Below are positions 8,425 to 19,284 of a stretch of DNA of 64,000 nt, piece by piece. Source of the DNA: Rahnella rivi (GTDB lineage Bacteria > Pseudomonadota > Gammaproteobacteria > Enterobacterales > Enterobacteriaceae); the NCBI RefSeq assembly GCF_019049655.1, contig NZ_JAFMOX010000044.1:1-64000 (forward strand). Reading direction: 5' to 3'. Numbering within the stretch: position 1 is the stretch's first letter; each line of letters begins with the position of its first letter. The notes beneath the pieces were generated by a model. The model was not told where the DNA came from and searched no databases. It was given only the letters and a program-made list of their open reading frames with translations. A program made the position numbers and the translations under genes.

Positions 8425-8904
8425 TTACCATTTCGTCAGGCCATTCAGGGGAACGCGTGCGAGCAGGCTTTGCAGCGTTTCACCGTCCGGGAACACCAGT
8501 TCGGGTGCCAGATCCGCCAGCGGATAGAGCATGAACTCGCGGTTTTTCATGTCGTAATGCGGCACGATCAACCGCTCGGTGTTGATCACCTGATCGCCGT
8601 AAATCAGCATATCGAGATCTAGCGTCCTCGGCCCCCATCGCTCGGCTTTACGCACGCGCCCCTGGTTTTTTTCAATCGCCTGTGTGCAATCGAGCAATTG
8701 TTCAGGAGGGAGAAGGGTATCAAGCGCCACCACGGCATTGAGATAATCCGGCTGATCTTGCGGCCCCAGCGGTTTACTGCGGTAAAACGGTGAGGCGGCC
8801 ACAAAATGGGTGCGCGGCATGTGTGCCAGCGCCTCCAGTGCGCAATTTACCTGGTCCAATGGACGGGCAAGATTACTGCCCAGAGCCAGGTAAACGCGGA
8901 TCAT
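8425..8904 (-). CDS. folK: 6-hydroxymethyl-7,8-dihydropterin pyrophosphokinase
   Basis: Transfers pyrophosphate from ATP to 6-hydroxymethyl-dihydropterin in folate synthesis. The 159-residue protein has YLALGSNL at the N-terminus, the active-site loop, and the signature [15 protein letters not shown] with the two Mg-binding Asp residues. Length equals E. coli FolK. The ATG overlaps the pcnB stop by four bases, so it is coupled to pcnB as the last gene of this minus-strand unit; it is convergent with qseC only six bases away. Confidence 0.97.
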   Translation of the reverse strand: MIRVYLALGSNLARPLDQVNCALEALAHMPRTHFVAASPFYRSKPLGPQDQPDYLNAVVALDTLLPPEQLLDCTQAIEKNQGRVRKAERWGPRTLDLDMLIYGDQVINTERLIVPHYDMKNREFMLYPLADLAPELVFPDGETLQSLLARVPLNGLTKW

Positions 8905-10625
8905 TGACCGCTATCCTTACGCGGAGCAGCCCGTTTGCGCGGACGGCGGGTGCGTGCACGGCGTGCCGGCACGGCATCTTCACCCAGCGTACCCAGCATC
9001 GTTTTCTGGGAGGCCGGAGTGGCTTCCTGGAATTCGCTCCACCATTCGGTCAGGCTTTGCAGCTCGCGATGCTGTTCTACGTCGGCACGCAGTGCCAGTA
9101 AATCGAAGGCGGCACGGAACTTAGGATGCTCCATCAGTTTGTGCGCACGCTTGCCCTGACGGCGTGAAAGACGCAGCTGCAATGCCCAGATATCACGCAC
9201 CAGCGTGGTGATACGTTTAGGAATGGCCAGCGTGCGGCATTGCTCATCCAGCACATCGTTCATCGCCAGAGAGAAGGCGTCGTAATAGGTCAGACCGCCT
9301 TCCTGCGCCAGTTTCTGGGCATGTTCAATCACCGGATACCACAGCATGGCAGCGAACAGGAACGCCGGATTGACGCGCTGATCGTTGTGCAAACGGTGAT
9401 CGGTGTTTTTCAACACCTGCAACAGGATGTGTTCCATCGGGCTGTCGCCGGCTTCAGTAAACTGGCGGGCAATCAGCGGGAACAACGGCTGGAACAGCTG
9501 GTATTCGCAAAGCTTCTTGTAGGTGGCGTAGCCGTAACCGGCCTGCAACAGCTTCAGGGATTCTTCGAACAGACGCGCTGGCGGAATTTCCTGCAACAGC
9601 GTGGCCAGACGTGGGATCGGCTCGGCAGTTTCCGGGCTGATTTTCATGTCCAGTTTTGCCGCGAAACGTACCGCACGCAGCATACGCACCGGATCTTCGC
9701 GATAGCGGGTTTCCGGATCGCCAATCAGACGGATAATGCCGTTTTGCAGATCGCGCAGACCGCCGGTGTAATCACGCACCGTAAAGTCGGCAACCCCGTA
9801 GTACAGGCTGTTGATGGTGAAGTCACGGCGCTGGGCATCATCTTCGATGGTGCCGAAAATATTGTCGCGCAGCAGCATTCCGTTCTGAGCCTGCTGGGAC
9901 ACATTCTTGTCGTCAGTTTCTTCGTACTGTTCGTGATGACCACGGAATGTCGCGACTTCGATGATTTCCGGGCCAAACATGACGTGCGCCAGACGGAAAC
10001 GGCGACCGACCAGACGACAGTTACGGAACAGCTTACGAACCTGATCCGGCGTGGCGTTGGTGGTGATATCGAAATCTTTCGGTTTTTTATCCAGCAGCAA
10101 ATCGCGCACGCCGCCACCGACCAGGAAGGCTTCAAAGCCAGACTTGTTCAGGCGGTACAGCACTTTCAGCGCGTTTTCGCTGATGTCACGACGAGAGATG
10201 TTGTGCTCATCGCGTGGAACAATAGTGATGGCGCGGGTTTCACCGGCATAGTCAAACGACGGACGAGGCTTCTGTACGTGCTCGACGGGGGCGCGTGGCT
10301 CACTGCGCTCACCGCGTTGATCGTTGCGTTCGCCGCGAGGCTGATAAGGCGTGGAGCGGCGATTGTTGTTGTTACGGCGCTCGCCCCGGTTCGCGTTGTC
10401 TTCCCGGCGGCCGCGATTTTCACGGCGTTGGTCGTTGTCACGACGCTCAGGATTTTTTGCCTTCACATTGCCTTCAGCCACAGGGGAAGGATCACGACGG
10501 GAAGTCTCCTCGCGATTAACTTCTGCATGAAGCGGGGCGTCGTCATGAACAGCCTTTTCTTCACGAATGACTTTATCTTCACGAACTAGCACCTTACGGC
10601 AAAAATTGGCTACTCGGGTAAAAAT
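8901..10625 (-). CDS. pcnB: Poly(A) polymerase I with AUU start and long N-terminal insertion
   Basis: Adds 3' poly(A) tails that promote RNA decay. From an ATT at 10625 the product begins [14 protein letters not shown], the same start as E. coli PcnB, where the AUU start codon is established. GAGGTG lies four bases upstream. An in-frame ATG 13 codons earlier has no ribosome site. The nucleotidyltransferase core is intact: [22 protein letters not shown], and the RRFRLAHV and [13 protein letters not shown] regions. The C-terminus is Arg-rich ([16 protein letters not shown]). At 574 residues it is about 110 longer than the E. coli protein (465); the extra length lies between residues 15 and 125 and is a low-complexity Arg/Asn/Glu/Asp stretch with RREN and RGER repeats. 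folK overlaps its end. Confidence 0.95.
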   Translation of the reverse strand: MFTRVANFCRKVLVREDKVIREEKAVHDDAPLHAEVNREETSRRDPSPVAEGNVKAKNPERRDNDQRRENRGRREDNANRGERRNNNNRRSTPYQPRGERNDQRGERSEPRAPVEHVQKPRPSFDYAGETRAITIVPRDEHNISRRDISENALKVLYRLNKSGFEAFLVGGGVRDLLLDKKPKDFDITTNATPDQVRKLFRNCRLVGRRFRLAHVMFGPEIIEVATFRGHHEQYEETDDKNVSQQAQNGMLLRDNIFGTIEDDAQRRDFTINSLYYGVADFTVRDYTGGLRDLQNGIIRLIGDPETRYREDPVRMLRAVRFAAKLDMKISPETAEPIPRLATLLQEIPPARLFEESLKLLQAGYGYATYKKLCEYQLFQPLFPLIARQFTEAGDSPMEHILLQVLKNTDHRLHNDQRVNPAFLFAAMLWYPVIEHAQKLAQEGGLTYYDAFSLAMNDVLDEQCRTLAIPKRITTLVRDIWALQLRLSRRQGKRAHKLMEHPKFRAAFDLLALRADVEQHRELQSLTEWWSEFQEATPASQKTMLGTLGEDAVPARRARTRRPRKRAAPRKDSGQ

Positions 10626-10635
10626 GGTACACCTC
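10623..10635 (-). promoter_or_regulatory. Ribosome site and AUU initiation codon of pcnB
   Basis: On the minus strand GAGGTG-TACC-ATT precedes TTT ACC CGA. The inefficient ATT codon limits translation in E. coli; its retention here alongside a strong Shine-Dalgarno match suggests the same control. Confidence 0.8.
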
Positions 10636-10718
10636 GATAGTGACTGAAAAATGGCGTGACGCAAAAACAGCGGCTAATCATAGCTCACGACAGGCTCTTT
10701 GAGAATGCCGATGTGCTT

Positions 10719-11585
10719 TTAAGCGTTCTGACGCGGGATATCTGCTGGCGTCCAATGTGTTATCGCCCAGCGTAATAATAAAGGCAACGTATAATCCTGC
10801 CAGTTTTCCGGCGAGGTTTGCCCTAAAAAATTCAGTGCGTTAATGATTACCGGACGTGGATCGCCTTCCGGCAAGGCGGGCGCATGATTCTGCTTCGAAA
10901 GCTTATCGCCTTTTTCATTGACCGCCAGTGGCAAATGCAGATAACCCGGTTGCGGGTAGCCAAGATGACGATACATCGAGATCTGGCGCACCGTCGGTTC
11001 GATCAAATCTGCTCCGCGCACAATGTGATTCACGCCCTGGAAATGGTCATCGACCACCACCGCAAGATTATAGGCGAACAGCCCGTCGCGGCGGCGGATA
11101 ATAAAATCTTCTTCGGCAAGCGCCGCATTTGCCTGCAAGTGCCCCTGAAAATCATCGTCAAAACCGTATACCGGCAAGGTCTGATGCAGGCGGATCGCGG
11201 CGTTCTCTGGGCCTGACCCGAGCGTGCGGCAATGGCCATCATACACGCCGCCGGTGTGCGCAATGCGCTGACGGGTGCAGGTGCAATAATAACTTTTCTG
11301 TTGCTGATACAGTGCGTCGAGTACCGCCCGGTAAGCGTCATGCCGCGCCGACTGCCAGAGCACCTCGCCATCCCATTCCAGACCGTAACGCTCAAGCGTC
11401 GCTAAAATCCGGCCAGCAGAGCCCGGGACTTCGCGCGGCGGATCGATATCGTCGATGCGAACTTTCCATTGTCCGTGCTGAGCGCGGGCATGCAGATAAC
11501 TGCCGAGTGCGGCAATCAGCGAACCAAAATGGAGATCACCGGAAGGTGAAGGTGCGAAACGACCAATGTAGGGTTTCAAAGACAT
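10719..11585 (-). CDS. gluQ: Glutamyl-Q tRNA(Asp) synthetase
   Basis: Truncated glutamyl-tRNA synthetase paralogue that attaches glutamate to the queuosine base at position 34 of tRNA(Asp), not to the 3' end. It has [15 protein letters not shown] (HIGH-equivalent) near residue 9, a zinc site within YYCTCTRQR and a further Cys in YDGHC, and the KMSKS-equivalent DKLSKQN. It lacks an anticodon-binding domain, as expected at 288 residues. It follows dksA by 81 bases, with a hairpin in the gap that probably reduces readthrough from the dksA promoter. Confidence 0.96.
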   Translation of the reverse strand: MSLKPYIGRFAPSPSGDLHFGSLIAALGSYLHARAQHGQWKVRIDDIDPPREVPGSAGRILATLERYGLEWDGEVLWQSARHDAYRAVLDALYQQQKSYYCTCTRQRIAHTGGVYDGHCRTLGSGPENAAIRLHQTLPVYGFDDDFQGHLQANAALAEEDFIIRRRDGLFAYNLAVVVDDHFQGVNHIVRGADLIEPTVRQISMYRHLGYPQPGYLHLPLAVNEKGDKLSKQNHAPALPEGDPRPVIINALNFLGQTSPENWQDYTLPLLLRWAITHWTPADIPRQNA

Positions 11586-11632
11586 GGCAGGGTTTCAAAG
11601 AAATCAGCGTGAAGAACGGCTTTATAAAGGAA

Positions 11633-11655
11633 ACGCGGTGCATGACGCACCGCGT
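11633..11655 (-). terminator. Hairpin between dksA and gluQ
   Basis: ACGCGGTGC pairs with GCACCGCGT around a five-base loop, followed on the minus strand by TTCCTTTAT. The U-tract is imperfect, so partial termination is likely. A terminator in this gap that limits gluQ is known in Shigella. Confidence 0.65.
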
Positions 11656-11666
11656 GGAACCCTGAA

Positions 11667-12122
11667 TTAACCAGCCATCTGCTTTTCGCGGATTTCTGCC
11701 AGAGTTTTACAGTCGATACACAAATCAGCAGTTGGACGTGCTTCAAGACGGCGGATACCGATCTCAACGCCACAGGAATCGCAGTAACCGAAATCCTCGT
11801 CTTCTACTTTCTTCAGTGTTTTTTCAATCTTTTTGATGAGCTTGCGTTCGCGATCACGGTTACGCAGTTCAAGGCTAAATTCTTCTTCCTGAGCGGCACG
11901 GTCAACCGGATCAGGGAAGTTTGCAGCTTCGTCCTGCATATGCGAAACGGTACGGTCTACTTCATCCCTGAGCTGATTGCGCCATGCTTCAAGAATCTTT
12001 TTGAAGTGAGCCAGCTGAGCGTCGTTCATGTACTCTTCGCCCGGCTTCTCTTGATACGGCTGCACCCCAGCGATAGCGAGAATGCTCAAGGACGACGTCT
12101 TACGGGTTTGGCCTTCTTGCAT
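11667..12122 (-). CDS. dksA: RNA polymerase-binding transcription factor DksA
   Basis: Binds the secondary channel of RNA polymerase and, with ppGpp, adjusts rRNA and amino acid promoters. The protein is 151 residues from the ATG at 12122 (start [11 protein letters not shown]), equal to E. coli; an in-frame codon seven residues earlier is not needed. The coiled-coil tip [12 protein letters not shown] retains the essential Asp-x-Ala, and the zinc finger has Cys pairs in YCDSCG and LCIDC. It is nearly identical to the E. coli protein. It lies between sfsA and gluQ on the minus strand. Confidence 0.98.
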   Translation of the reverse strand: MQEGQTRKTSSLSILAIAGVQPYQEKPGEEYMNDAQLAHFKKILEAWRNQLRDEVDRTVSHMQDEAANFPDPVDRAAQEEEFSLELRNRDRERKLIKKIEKTLKKVEDEDFGYCDSCGVEIGIRRLEARPTADLCIDCKTLAEIREKQMAG

Positions 12123-12375
12123 GATGCTTCTCCTACATAACACGCACTATGTTCATCCGCCTGTAGATTGCAGTTTTGCTGCAAAGAATCGGGCTTCGAA
12201 CATTTCGATCCCCAAAGGGGGAAAAAATCAGGCCGCTATAAATAACAGAAGGCAACGAGGTTAGCAATTATTCCTGACAGGTGCTTGACAAGCCTGTGAG
12301 GAAAAGCGTATTCGCGACCTGTTTTTTATGCCGCCGACGACGATTAACAGGGTTATCCGAACTGGGTTTATCCGT

Positions 12376-13086
12376 TTAGTACTTCGTGTCCAGCGGTAAT
12401 CGTTCTGTGAGGCGGATACCCTCAGCAGAAAGTGCAGCACCGTAGCACATCACTTCTACACCATTATTCTGAACATGTTTGAGTAAATCAGAATATCGCG
12501 GATCAATATGGTGTGCGGCGGACACGCTTTCAATGCCTGAATGTAAAACAGCGAAGAAAAGAACGGCTCGCTGCCCCTGCTCTGCCATCGACTGTAACTC
12601 GCGCAAATGCTTCTGACCGCGCAGTGTGACTGCATCCGGGAAATATCCCTGCCCTTGATGCAGCAACGTGACAGATTTCACTTCAATATAGCAGTCAGGT
12701 TGATTTTCTGCCTGTAACATCAAGTCTATACGGCTATTTTCGGCGCCGTATTTTACTTCTGAAGTCAATTTACTGTAACCGGATAATTCCGGAATGCGGT
12801 CCTGGGTGATGGCTTCGCGCACCAGTTGATTGGCGCGCAGCGTGTTGACGCAAATCCAGTGGTGTTGCTGAGTTTCGGTCAGTTCCCAGCTGTGGGCATA
12901 CTTGCGTTTCGCGTTGTCAGAGGTGGAATACCAGACGGTATCGCCCGGCGTGGCGCAGCCGGTCATGGCGCCGGTATTGGCGCAGTGCAGCGTGATTTCA
13001 CGCCCGTCTGGCGTGATGACGTCAGCGAGAAAACGTTTATAACGCGTGATCAGAGTGGCAGGTTGCAGCGCAGGCTCGAAGTGCAT
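12376..13086 (-). CDS. sfsA: Sugar fermentation stimulation protein SfsA
   Basis: A 236-residue member of the SfsA family (E. coli 234). Overexpression in E. coli stimulates maltose use; the protein binds DNA in some reports and has a nuclease-like C-terminal fold with the motif [13 protein letters not shown] and [10 protein letters not shown] (D...ExK pattern). An OB-like N-terminal part covers residues 1-80. The exact biochemical role is not settled. About 250 bases separate it from dksA, which holds the dksA promoter region. Confidence 0.94.
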   Translation of the reverse strand: MHFEPALQPATLITRYKRFLADVITPDGREITLHCANTGAMTGCATPGDTVWYSTSDNAKRKYAHSWELTETQQHHWICVNTLRANQLVREAITQDRIPELSGYSKLTSEVKYGAENSRIDLMLQAENQPDCYIEVKSVTLLHQGQGYFPDAVTLRGQKHLRELQSMAEQGQRAVLFFAVLHSGIESVSAAHHIDPRYSDLLKHVQNNGVEVMCYGAALSAEGIRLTERLPLDTKY

Positions 13087-13107
13087 GACAGTTTCCAGTG
13101 AAATAAA

Positions 13108-13650
13108 TTAAAGGGCAGGCGCATCAGCCAGCGGCCAGGTTTGCAGGCAGCGGTAACGCGTGCGCCCCCGCTCCCTGGTGGATTCATACAGGCTGAAGGC
13201 GTCGGCCTCCAGCAGCCAGTCGGGCGTCGCCGGGGGAATGGCGACCGGCCGCGTGGCGTTGCGATAAAGCGAAACGTGTGGATGAAACGGCAATGCACTT
13301 TGATAACAACCATTGCGCGCCGCGTGGGATCGCAGCACCGAGGCCAGTTGCAGCAGCGCGTTGGGTGCCCGCCGGGTGCCGACCCACACCACGCCGGAGC
13401 CCGGCCAGTGGCCGATGTCATCAAGCCGCAGACTGAATTTATGCCCCTGAATGCGCCCGGCGATGCGGGTCAGTGCGTCGGCTTTCAGCTCACTGATTTC
13501 GCCGAGAAAGGCCAGGGTGATATGCAGGTTAGCGGCCGCAACGGGGCGTCCTGTCTCCGCCGGAAAATGCGCTGCGCGCCACTTTATCACCTGCTTTTGC
13601 AGTGCGGGCGGCAGTGACAAAGCGAAAAACAGACGGCGTTCGACAGACAT
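13108..13650 (-). CDS. thpR: RNA 2',3'-cyclic phosphodiesterase (2H family)
   Basis: Member of the 2H phosphoesterase family that opens 2',3'-cyclic phosphates on RNA ends and, in vitro, joins tRNA halves by 2'-5' linkage. Both catalytic HxTx/HxSx motifs are present: HITL near residue 40 and HPHVSL near residue 125. I prefer the ATG at 13650, with AGGA seven bases upstream, giving 180 residues (E. coli 176); ATG codons at 13656 and 13671 are alternatives. It is divergent from hrpB. Confidence 0.93.
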   Translation of the reverse strand: MSVERRLFFALSLPPALQKQVIKWRAAHFPAETGRPVAAANLHITLAFLGEISELKADALTRIAGRIQGHKFSLRLDDIGHWPGSGVVWVGTRRAPNALLQLASVLRSHAARNGCYQSALPFHPHVSLYRNATRPVAIPPATPDWLLEADAFSLYESTRERGRTRYRCLQTWPLADAPAL

Positions 13651-13744
13651 ATTCATTCCTGTGGCGGGCATTGCGGGTCATTCACGGCAACATGCCGGAT
13701 GTGGGGCTAAATGCTACAATGCCCGCCGTTTAAAGTTAACTCTC

Positions 13745-16201
13745 ATGGAGCATTCATTGTCTTCTTTGCCGGTCAGCGCCGTACTCGAACCGCTTTTAGC
13801 CGCACTGCAACAGGCGTCGCAGGTACTTTTGCTTGCGCCCACCGGTGCGGGGAAATCCACCTGGCTGCCATTGCAGCTGCTGAAACAGGCGAATCTGCCG
13901 GGCAAAATCCTGTTGCTGGAACCGCGCCGTCTGGCGGCGAAAAACGTCGCTTTCCGTCTGGCGCAGCAACTGGGGGAAACGCCGGGGCAAACTGTCGGGT
14001 ACCGTATGCGCGCCGAAAGTAAGACCAGCGCGGCGACCCGCCTTGAAGTGGTGACCGAAGGCATTCTGACCCGCATGGTGCAGGCTGATCCTGAACTGAC
14101 CGGCGTGTCGATGGTGATCCTTGATGAGTTCCATGAGCGCAGTTTGCAGGCCGATCTGGCGCTGGCGCTGCTGCTCGATGTGCAAAATGCGCTGCGTGAT
14201 GATTTAAAACTGCTGATCATGTCGGCCACGCTCGATAATCTTCGCCTCTCTTCTTTGCTGCCGGAAGCGCCGGTCATTGAATCCGCAGGCCGCAGTTTTC
14301 CGGTCGACCGTCAGTACCTTTCTCTCGCCACGCACGAACGGCTGGACGACGGCGTGGCACGCGCAGTCAGCCGCCTGATGGCGGAAAATCATGGTTCGAT
14401 GCTGCTGTTTTTACCGGGCGTCGCTGAAATCACCCGCGTTCAAAATCTGCTTAACGGCAGGCTGGCAGATGATGTGGATCTCTGTCCGCTTTACGGCGCG
14501 TTGTCGCTGGATCAGCAGCAGAAAGCCATTCAGCCCTCACCGGCCGGACGCCGTAAAATCGTTCTGGCGACCAATATTGCTGAAACCAGTCTGACCATTG
14601 AAGGCATCCGTCTGGTGGTGGACAGCGGTCTGGAACGCAGCGCGCAGTTTGACCCGCGCAGCGGCCTGACGCGGCTGGTGACGCAGCGTATCAGCCAGGC
14701 GTCGATGACTCAGCGGGCGGGCCGCGCGGGCCGTCTCGAACCGGGTTTGTGCTGGCATCTGTTCAGTAAAGAGCAGGCGGAACGCGCCAGTGCGCAGGCC
14801 GAAGCCGAAATTCTGCAAAGCGATCTCAGCAGCTTCTGGCTTGAGTTGTTGCAGTGGGGCTGTCAGGACGTCGGGCAATTGCAATGGCTGGATACGCCGC
14901 CCGTGGCCGCGCTGTCTGCCGCAAAACATCTTTTACACCAGCTCGGCGCGACCGACGGGCAGGGAAAACTCACTGCCGCAGGCCAGCGCATGGCGCAACT
15001 CGGCTGCGATCCGCGTCTGGCGGCCATGCTGATTTCTGCTGCGGCGCAGAGCCCGGACGCGCTCGCCACCGCGGCGTTGCTGGCCGCGATGCTCGAAGAA
15101 CCGCCGCGCGGGGGATTGCCCGATATTGATTACTGGTTCAGCCGTGCGCAGGGAAACTGGCAGCGGCGGGCAAAACAGCTGGCGCAGCGTACCGGAGCGA
15201 AAAGCGGAGAGCCGGATGCTTCCCTGGCGCCGTGGCTGCTGGCCCGCGCCTTCAGCGACCGTATTGCCCAGCGCCGCGGTGAAGAGGGGCGCTATCTGCT
15301 GGCCAACGGATTAGGCGCGTCTTTGCCGCAGGACGACGGATTAACCCGCGCGCCGTGGCTGGTCGCGCCGCAATTATTGCAGGGCAACAACAGCCCGGAC
15401 GCCCGTATTCTGCTGGCGATCTCGCTGGATATTACCCAACTGCCGTCGCGCCTGCCGGACGTCGTTAACGAGCAGACGGCGGTGGAGTGGGATGAAGAAA
15501 AAGGCACGCTGCGCGCCTGGCGTCGCTGGCAGATCGGCAGGCTGGTGCTCAAAGCCAGTCCGCTGGCGAAACCGGATGACGACGAAATGCAACAGGCGCT
15601 GATTGACTGGATCCGCACCCAGGGATTACAGGCACTCAACTGGTCGGTAGCGGCAGAGCAATTGCGGCTGCGGCTGATGTGTGCAGCAAAATGGCTGCCG
15701 GAAGCCCCGTGGCCCGCAATGGATGACGACGCCCTGCTCGACGGGCTGGAAAACTGGTTACTGCCCTCGTTAAAAGGCGTGCGTTCGTTAAAATCTCTGC
15801 AACAGGTCGATCTGCATGAGGCGTTGTTAAGACTGCCGGACTGGCAACAGCGGCAGCGTCTGGACAGCGCCTTACCGACTCATTACACCGTGCCGACTGG
15901 CAGTCGTCTGCCGATCCGCTATCATGCAGACCTGCCACCGGCGCTTTCGGTGCGGATGCAGGAGATGTTCGGCGAAGAGCGCAGCCCGAGCCTGGCGGAG
16001 GGAAGGGTGAATGTGGTGCTGGAATTGTTGTCCCCGGCGCAGCGCCCGTTGCAAATCACCGCCGATCTGGCGGCGTTCTGGCAGGGCTCCTACCGTGAAG
16101 TGCAAAAAGAAATGAAAGGCCGGTATCCGAAACATCCGTGGCCGGACAATCCGGCACAAGCGCTGCCCACGCGGCGTACCAAAAAATATTCAGCGCAATG
16201 A
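13745..16201 (+). CDS. hrpB: ATP-dependent helicase HrpB (DExH box)
   Basis: Putative RNA helicase of the DEAH/RHA superfamily 2, role in E. coli not defined. It has Walker A APTGAGKST, motif II LDEFHERS, motif III MSATLD, motif V TNIAETSLTIEG and motif VI QRAGRAGR. The C-terminal HrpB-specific domain ends in KGRYPKHPWPDNP. From the ATG at 13745 the product has 818 residues (E. coli 809). The reading frame is open about 300 bases further upstream, across thpR, but without homology. Confidence 0.95.
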   Translation: MEHSLSSLPVSAVLEPLLAALQQASQVLLLAPTGAGKSTWLPLQLLKQANLPGKILLLEPRRLAAKNVAFRLAQQLGETPGQTVGYRMRAESKTSAATRLEVVTEGILTRMVQADPELTGVSMVILDEFHERSLQADLALALLLDVQNALRDDLKLLIMSATLDNLRLSSLLPEAPVIESAGRSFPVDRQYLSLATHERLDDGVARAVSRLMAENHGSMLLFLPGVAEITRVQNLLNGRLADDVDLCPLYGALSLDQQQKAIQPSPAGRRKIVLATNIAETSLTIEGIRLVVDSGLERSAQFDPRSGLTRLVTQRISQASMTQRAGRAGRLEPGLCWHLFSKEQAERASAQAEAEILQSDLSSFWLELLQWGCQDVGQLQWLDTPPVAALSAAKHLLHQLGATDGQGKLTAAGQRMAQLGCDPRLAAMLISAAAQSPDALATAALLAAMLEEPPRGGLPDIDYWFSRAQGNWQRRAKQLAQRTGAKSGEPDASLAPWLLARAFSDRIAQRRGEEGRYLLANGLGASLPQDDGLTRAPWLVAPQLLQGNNSPDARILLAISLDITQLPSRLPDVVNEQTAVEWDEEKGTLRAWRRWQIGRLVLKASPLAKPDDDEMQQALIDWIRTQGLQALNWSVAAEQLRLRLMCAAKWLPEAPWPAMDDDALLDGLENWLLPSLKGVRSLKSLQQVDLHEALLRLPDWQQRQRLDSALPTHYTVPTGSRLPIRYHADLPPALSVRMQEMFGEERSPSLAEGRVNVVLELLSPAQRPLQITADLAAFWQGSYREVQKEMKGRYPKHPWPDNPAQALPTRRTKKYSAQ

Positions 16202-16408
16202 CGAAATGTGCAGAAAGGAAACAATTTTTCAGACATTTCTTCTGGGCGAAATCCAAAGCGGGGCACAGAGTAAGCGCCTTGCGGCCTGTTTTGCAGGCTT
16301 TTTACAGTATCCTTTTGAAATACAATGTTTTTTGAAATTAAAAATGACAATGACTCAGCAAAGCAGAATCATTATGACGAACACAGCAGCACGTTGGGAG
16401 AATGACTG

Positions 16409-19042
16409 ATGTCTGGCGATGATCGCGAGCCGATTGGCCGCAAAGGTAAACCTGGCGGGCGCAAGCCTTCGCGGGAGCGTCCTGTCCGCCGTAACCGTCG
16501 GGATGACGATTACGATGACTATGAAGAAGAAGTGGATGAAGACGTTGAGGATGACGATGACTACGAAGAAGAGCGGGAGTCGCGCATGACCCGTAAAGCA
16601 GCACCGCGCAAAGCGAAAAAAGGCGGCAAAAAAAGCCTTAAGCGTCGTTTGTTCTGGCTGATGGTCAAACTTTTCGTCGTTTTTGCCATTCTGCTGGGCA
16701 TTTACGCGGTGTACCTCAACCGTGAAATTCACAGCCGCATTGATGGCGGGAAAGTCTGGCAACTTCCGGCGGCGGTCTATGGCCGTCAGGTGAATCTCGA
16801 GCCGGACATGTCGATCAGTAAAGCGGAAATGGTCGGGCTGCTGGAAGGCACGCAATATCGCGAAGTGACGCGCATCACCCGTCCGGGCGAATTTACCGTT
16901 CACGCGAATTACATCGATATGCTGCGCCGGCCGTTTGATTTCCCGGAAGGCAAAGAAGGGCAGGTTAACGCCCGTCTGATGTTCGACGGCAACAGCCTGT
17001 CAGAAATTAAAAACCTGGATAATCAGCGTGATTTCGGGCTGTTCCGCCTCGATCCGCGTTTGATCACCATGCTGCAGGCCTCTAACGCCAACGGTGAACA
17101 GCGCCTGTTCGTGCCGCGTTCCGGCTTCCCGGATTTGCTGGTGGATACGCTGCTGGCCACGGAAGACCGTCACTTCTATGAACACGACGGGATTAACTTC
17201 TATTCCATCGGACGTGCGGTGCTGGCGAACCTGACGGCCGGTCATGCGGTGCAGGGCGGTTCAACGCTGACACAGCAGCTGGTGAAAAACCTGTTCCTGA
17301 CCAACGAGCGTTCACTGAGCCGAAAAGCGCGTGAAGCCGTGATGGCCGTGCTGCTGGATGCGGATTACAGTAAAGATCGTATTCTCGAGCTGTATCTCAA
17401 CGAAGTGTATCTCGGCCAGAGTGGTTCAGATCAGATCCGTGGTTTCCCACTGGCGAGCCTGTATTACTTTGGTCGTCCGGTGAACGAACTGAGTCTGGAT
17501 CAGCAGGCGTTGCTGGTCGGCATGGTGAAAGGGGCGTCGCTGTACAATCCGTGGCGTAACCCGAACATGGCCTTGCAGCGCCGTAATCTGGTGCTGCGCT
17601 TGCTGGTCGATCAGAAAGTTATCGATCAGGAACTGTATGACATGCTCAGCGCGCGTCCGCTCGGCGTACAGCCGAAGGGCGGGGTGATTTCACCTCAGCC
17701 GGCGTTTATGCAGATGGTGCGCCAGGAGTTGCAGGCGAAACTCGGCGATAAAGTGCAGGATATGTCCGGGGTGAAAATCTTCACCACGCTGGATCCGATT
17801 TCACAGGATGCGGCGGAAAAAGCGGTCGAAGAAGGCATTCCGTTACTGCGTAAGAAAAGCGGCCTGAATGACATCGAAACCGCCATGGTGATCGTTGACC
17901 GTTATACCGGCGAAGTGCGCGGCATGGTGGGCGGTGCGGAAACGCAGTTTGCCGGTTTCAACCGTGCCATGCAGGCACGCCGTCAGGTCGGTTCTCTGGC
18001 AAAACCGGCCACCTATCTGACCGCGCTGTCTCAGCCGGATAAATACCGCCTGAACACTATTCTGGCCGACCAGCCGCTGACCCTTAAACTGGCGAACGGC
18101 CAGACCTGGTCGCCGAAAAACGATGACCATCAGTTCCGCGGTCAGGTTCTGCTGGTGGATGCACTGGCGCGTTCCATGAACGTACCGACGGTCAATCTGG
18201 GTATGGCGGTGGGCCTGGATAACATTACCAAGACGCTGATTGATTTAGGCATTCCGAAAGAATCCCTGAACCAGACTCCGTCGATGTTGCTGGGGGCAAT
18301 CGCCCTGACGCCGATGGAAGTGGCTCAGGAATACCAGACCATTGCCAGCGGCGGTAATAAAGCGCCTCTGTCGGCGGTGCGTTCGGTGATTGCGGAAGAC
18401 GGCACCGTGCTGTATCAGAGCTTCCCGCAGGCTGTCCGGGTGATCCCGGCGCAGGCCGCGTATCTGACGCTGTACGCCATGCAACAGGTTGTGCAGGAAG
18501 GGACATCGCGCGCGCTGGCGAACAAATTCCCGAAACTGCATCTGGCGGCGAAAACCGGGACCTCGAACGAACTGCGCGACAGCTGGTTCGCCGGTATTGA
18601 TGGTAATCAGGTCGCCATCACCTGGGTTGGCCGTGATAACAACGGCCCGTCGAAACTGTGGGGCTCAACCGGTGCGCTGGTGCTTTACGGACGTTATCTG
18701 GAAAACGGCACACCACAGCCACTGAATCTGCAAATGCCGGAAGGCATCAGCACCATGAACATCGACGGCAGCGGTAACTTTGTTTGCGGCGGTGGTTCAG
18801 GTTCAGGCATGCTGAGCGGCGGCGGCGCGGTGCGCTCGATTCCGGTCTGGACCGATTCTCCGGATGCGATGTGTCAGGCGTCTGTGAGCGCTGTTCAGCA
18901 GCAGCAACAACAGATGCAGCAGCAGCAGCAACAACAGCAACCTTCCTCTCAGGGGCAGCAGCCTCAACAGCAGCAGGATGAGAAGAAAGACAGTAATGGT
19001 GTCGCTGGCTGGATCAAGGATATGTTCGGGTCAGGTAACTGA
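16409..19042 (+). CDS. mrcB: Penicillin-binding protein 1B
   Basis: Bifunctional peptidoglycan polymerase. Acidic/basic cytoplasmic tail (residues 1-80), one membrane helix at about 81-103, UB2H domain for LpoB, GT51 domain with catalytic Glu252 in [13 protein letters not shown] and [10 protein letters not shown], then the transpeptidase with Ser529 in GSLAKP, SMN in [10 protein letters not shown] and KTGTS. The 877-residue protein is longer than E. coli PBP1b (844). The extra length includes a Gly/Ser-rich loop CGGGSGSG and a C-terminal tail with long Gln runs between residues about 825 and 860, before the conserved [15 protein letters not shown]. An intrinsic terminator follows, so it is a single-gene unit. 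Confidence 0.97.
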   Translation: MSGDDREPIGRKGKPGGRKPSRERPVRRNRRDDDYDDYEEEVDEDVEDDDDYEEERESRMTRKAAPRKAKKGGKKSLKRRLFWLMVKLFVVFAILLGIYAVYLNREIHSRIDGGKVWQLPAAVYGRQVNLEPDMSISKAEMVGLLEGTQYREVTRITRPGEFTVHANYIDMLRRPFDFPEGKEGQVNARLMFDGNSLSEIKNLDNQRDFGLFRLDPRLITMLQASNANGEQRLFVPRSGFPDLLVDTLLATEDRHFYEHDGINFYSIGRAVLANLTAGHAVQGGSTLTQQLVKNLFLTNERSLSRKAREAVMAVLLDADYSKDRILELYLNEVYLGQSGSDQIRGFPLASLYYFGRPVNELSLDQQALLVGMVKGASLYNPWRNPNMALQRRNLVLRLLVDQKVIDQELYDMLSARPLGVQPKGGVISPQPAFMQMVRQELQAKLGDKVQDMSGVKIFTTLDPISQDAAEKAVEEGIPLLRKKSGLNDIETAMVIVDRYTGEVRGMVGGAETQFAGFNRAMQARRQVGSLAKPATYLTALSQPDKYRLNTILADQPLTLKLANGQTWSPKNDDHQFRGQVLLVDALARSMNVPTVNLGMAVGLDNITKTLIDLGIPKESLNQTPSMLLGAIALTPMEVAQEYQTIASGGNKAPLSAVRSVIAEDGTVLYQSFPQAVRVIPAQAAYLTLYAMQQVVQEGTSRALANKFPKLHLAAKTGTSNELRDSWFAGIDGNQVAITWVGRDNNGPSKLWGSTGALVLYGRYLENGTPQPLNLQMPEGISTMNIDGSGNFVCGGGSGSGMLSGGGAVRSIPVWTDSPDAMCQASVSAVQQQQQQMQQQQQQQQPSSQGQQPQQQQDEKKDSNGVAGWIKDMFGSGN

Positions 19043-19069
19043 TAAACAGCGGATTCATTAAAGTGAAAA

Positions 19070-19095
19070 GGCGCAATGAGAGTTGCGCCTTTTTT
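19070..19095 (+). terminator. Intrinsic terminator after mrcB
   Basis: GGCGCAA pairs with TTGCGCC around TGAGAG, followed by six T. Confidence 0.92.
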
Positions 19096-19284
19096 ATTTG
19101 TTATTCTTAACCCAAATTCACGCACGCAGATTTACATTCTCCGCAAGCTGGTTACATCCATTCCCGTTTAATTTATAGGCACTTTTACCCATATTTAACA
19201 TGGGGATAATTTTTATTCATTCAGTCAATCTATGAGTTAAATAGGCTTGCAGATGCGCAAGCATTGCGCATATTATGCGATGTT

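Noticed and set aside
9240..10589. 449-codon plus-strand frame across pcnB
   Set aside because: Antisense shadow; pcnB motifs on the minus strand are complete.
10626..10664. Upstream ATG (MRHAIF...) as pcnB start
   Set aside because: No ribosome site; the E. coli-like N-terminus begins at the AUU codon with GAGGTG before it.
13451..13744. N-terminal extension of hrpB
   Set aside because: It overlaps thpR on the other strand and has no helicase-family sequence.
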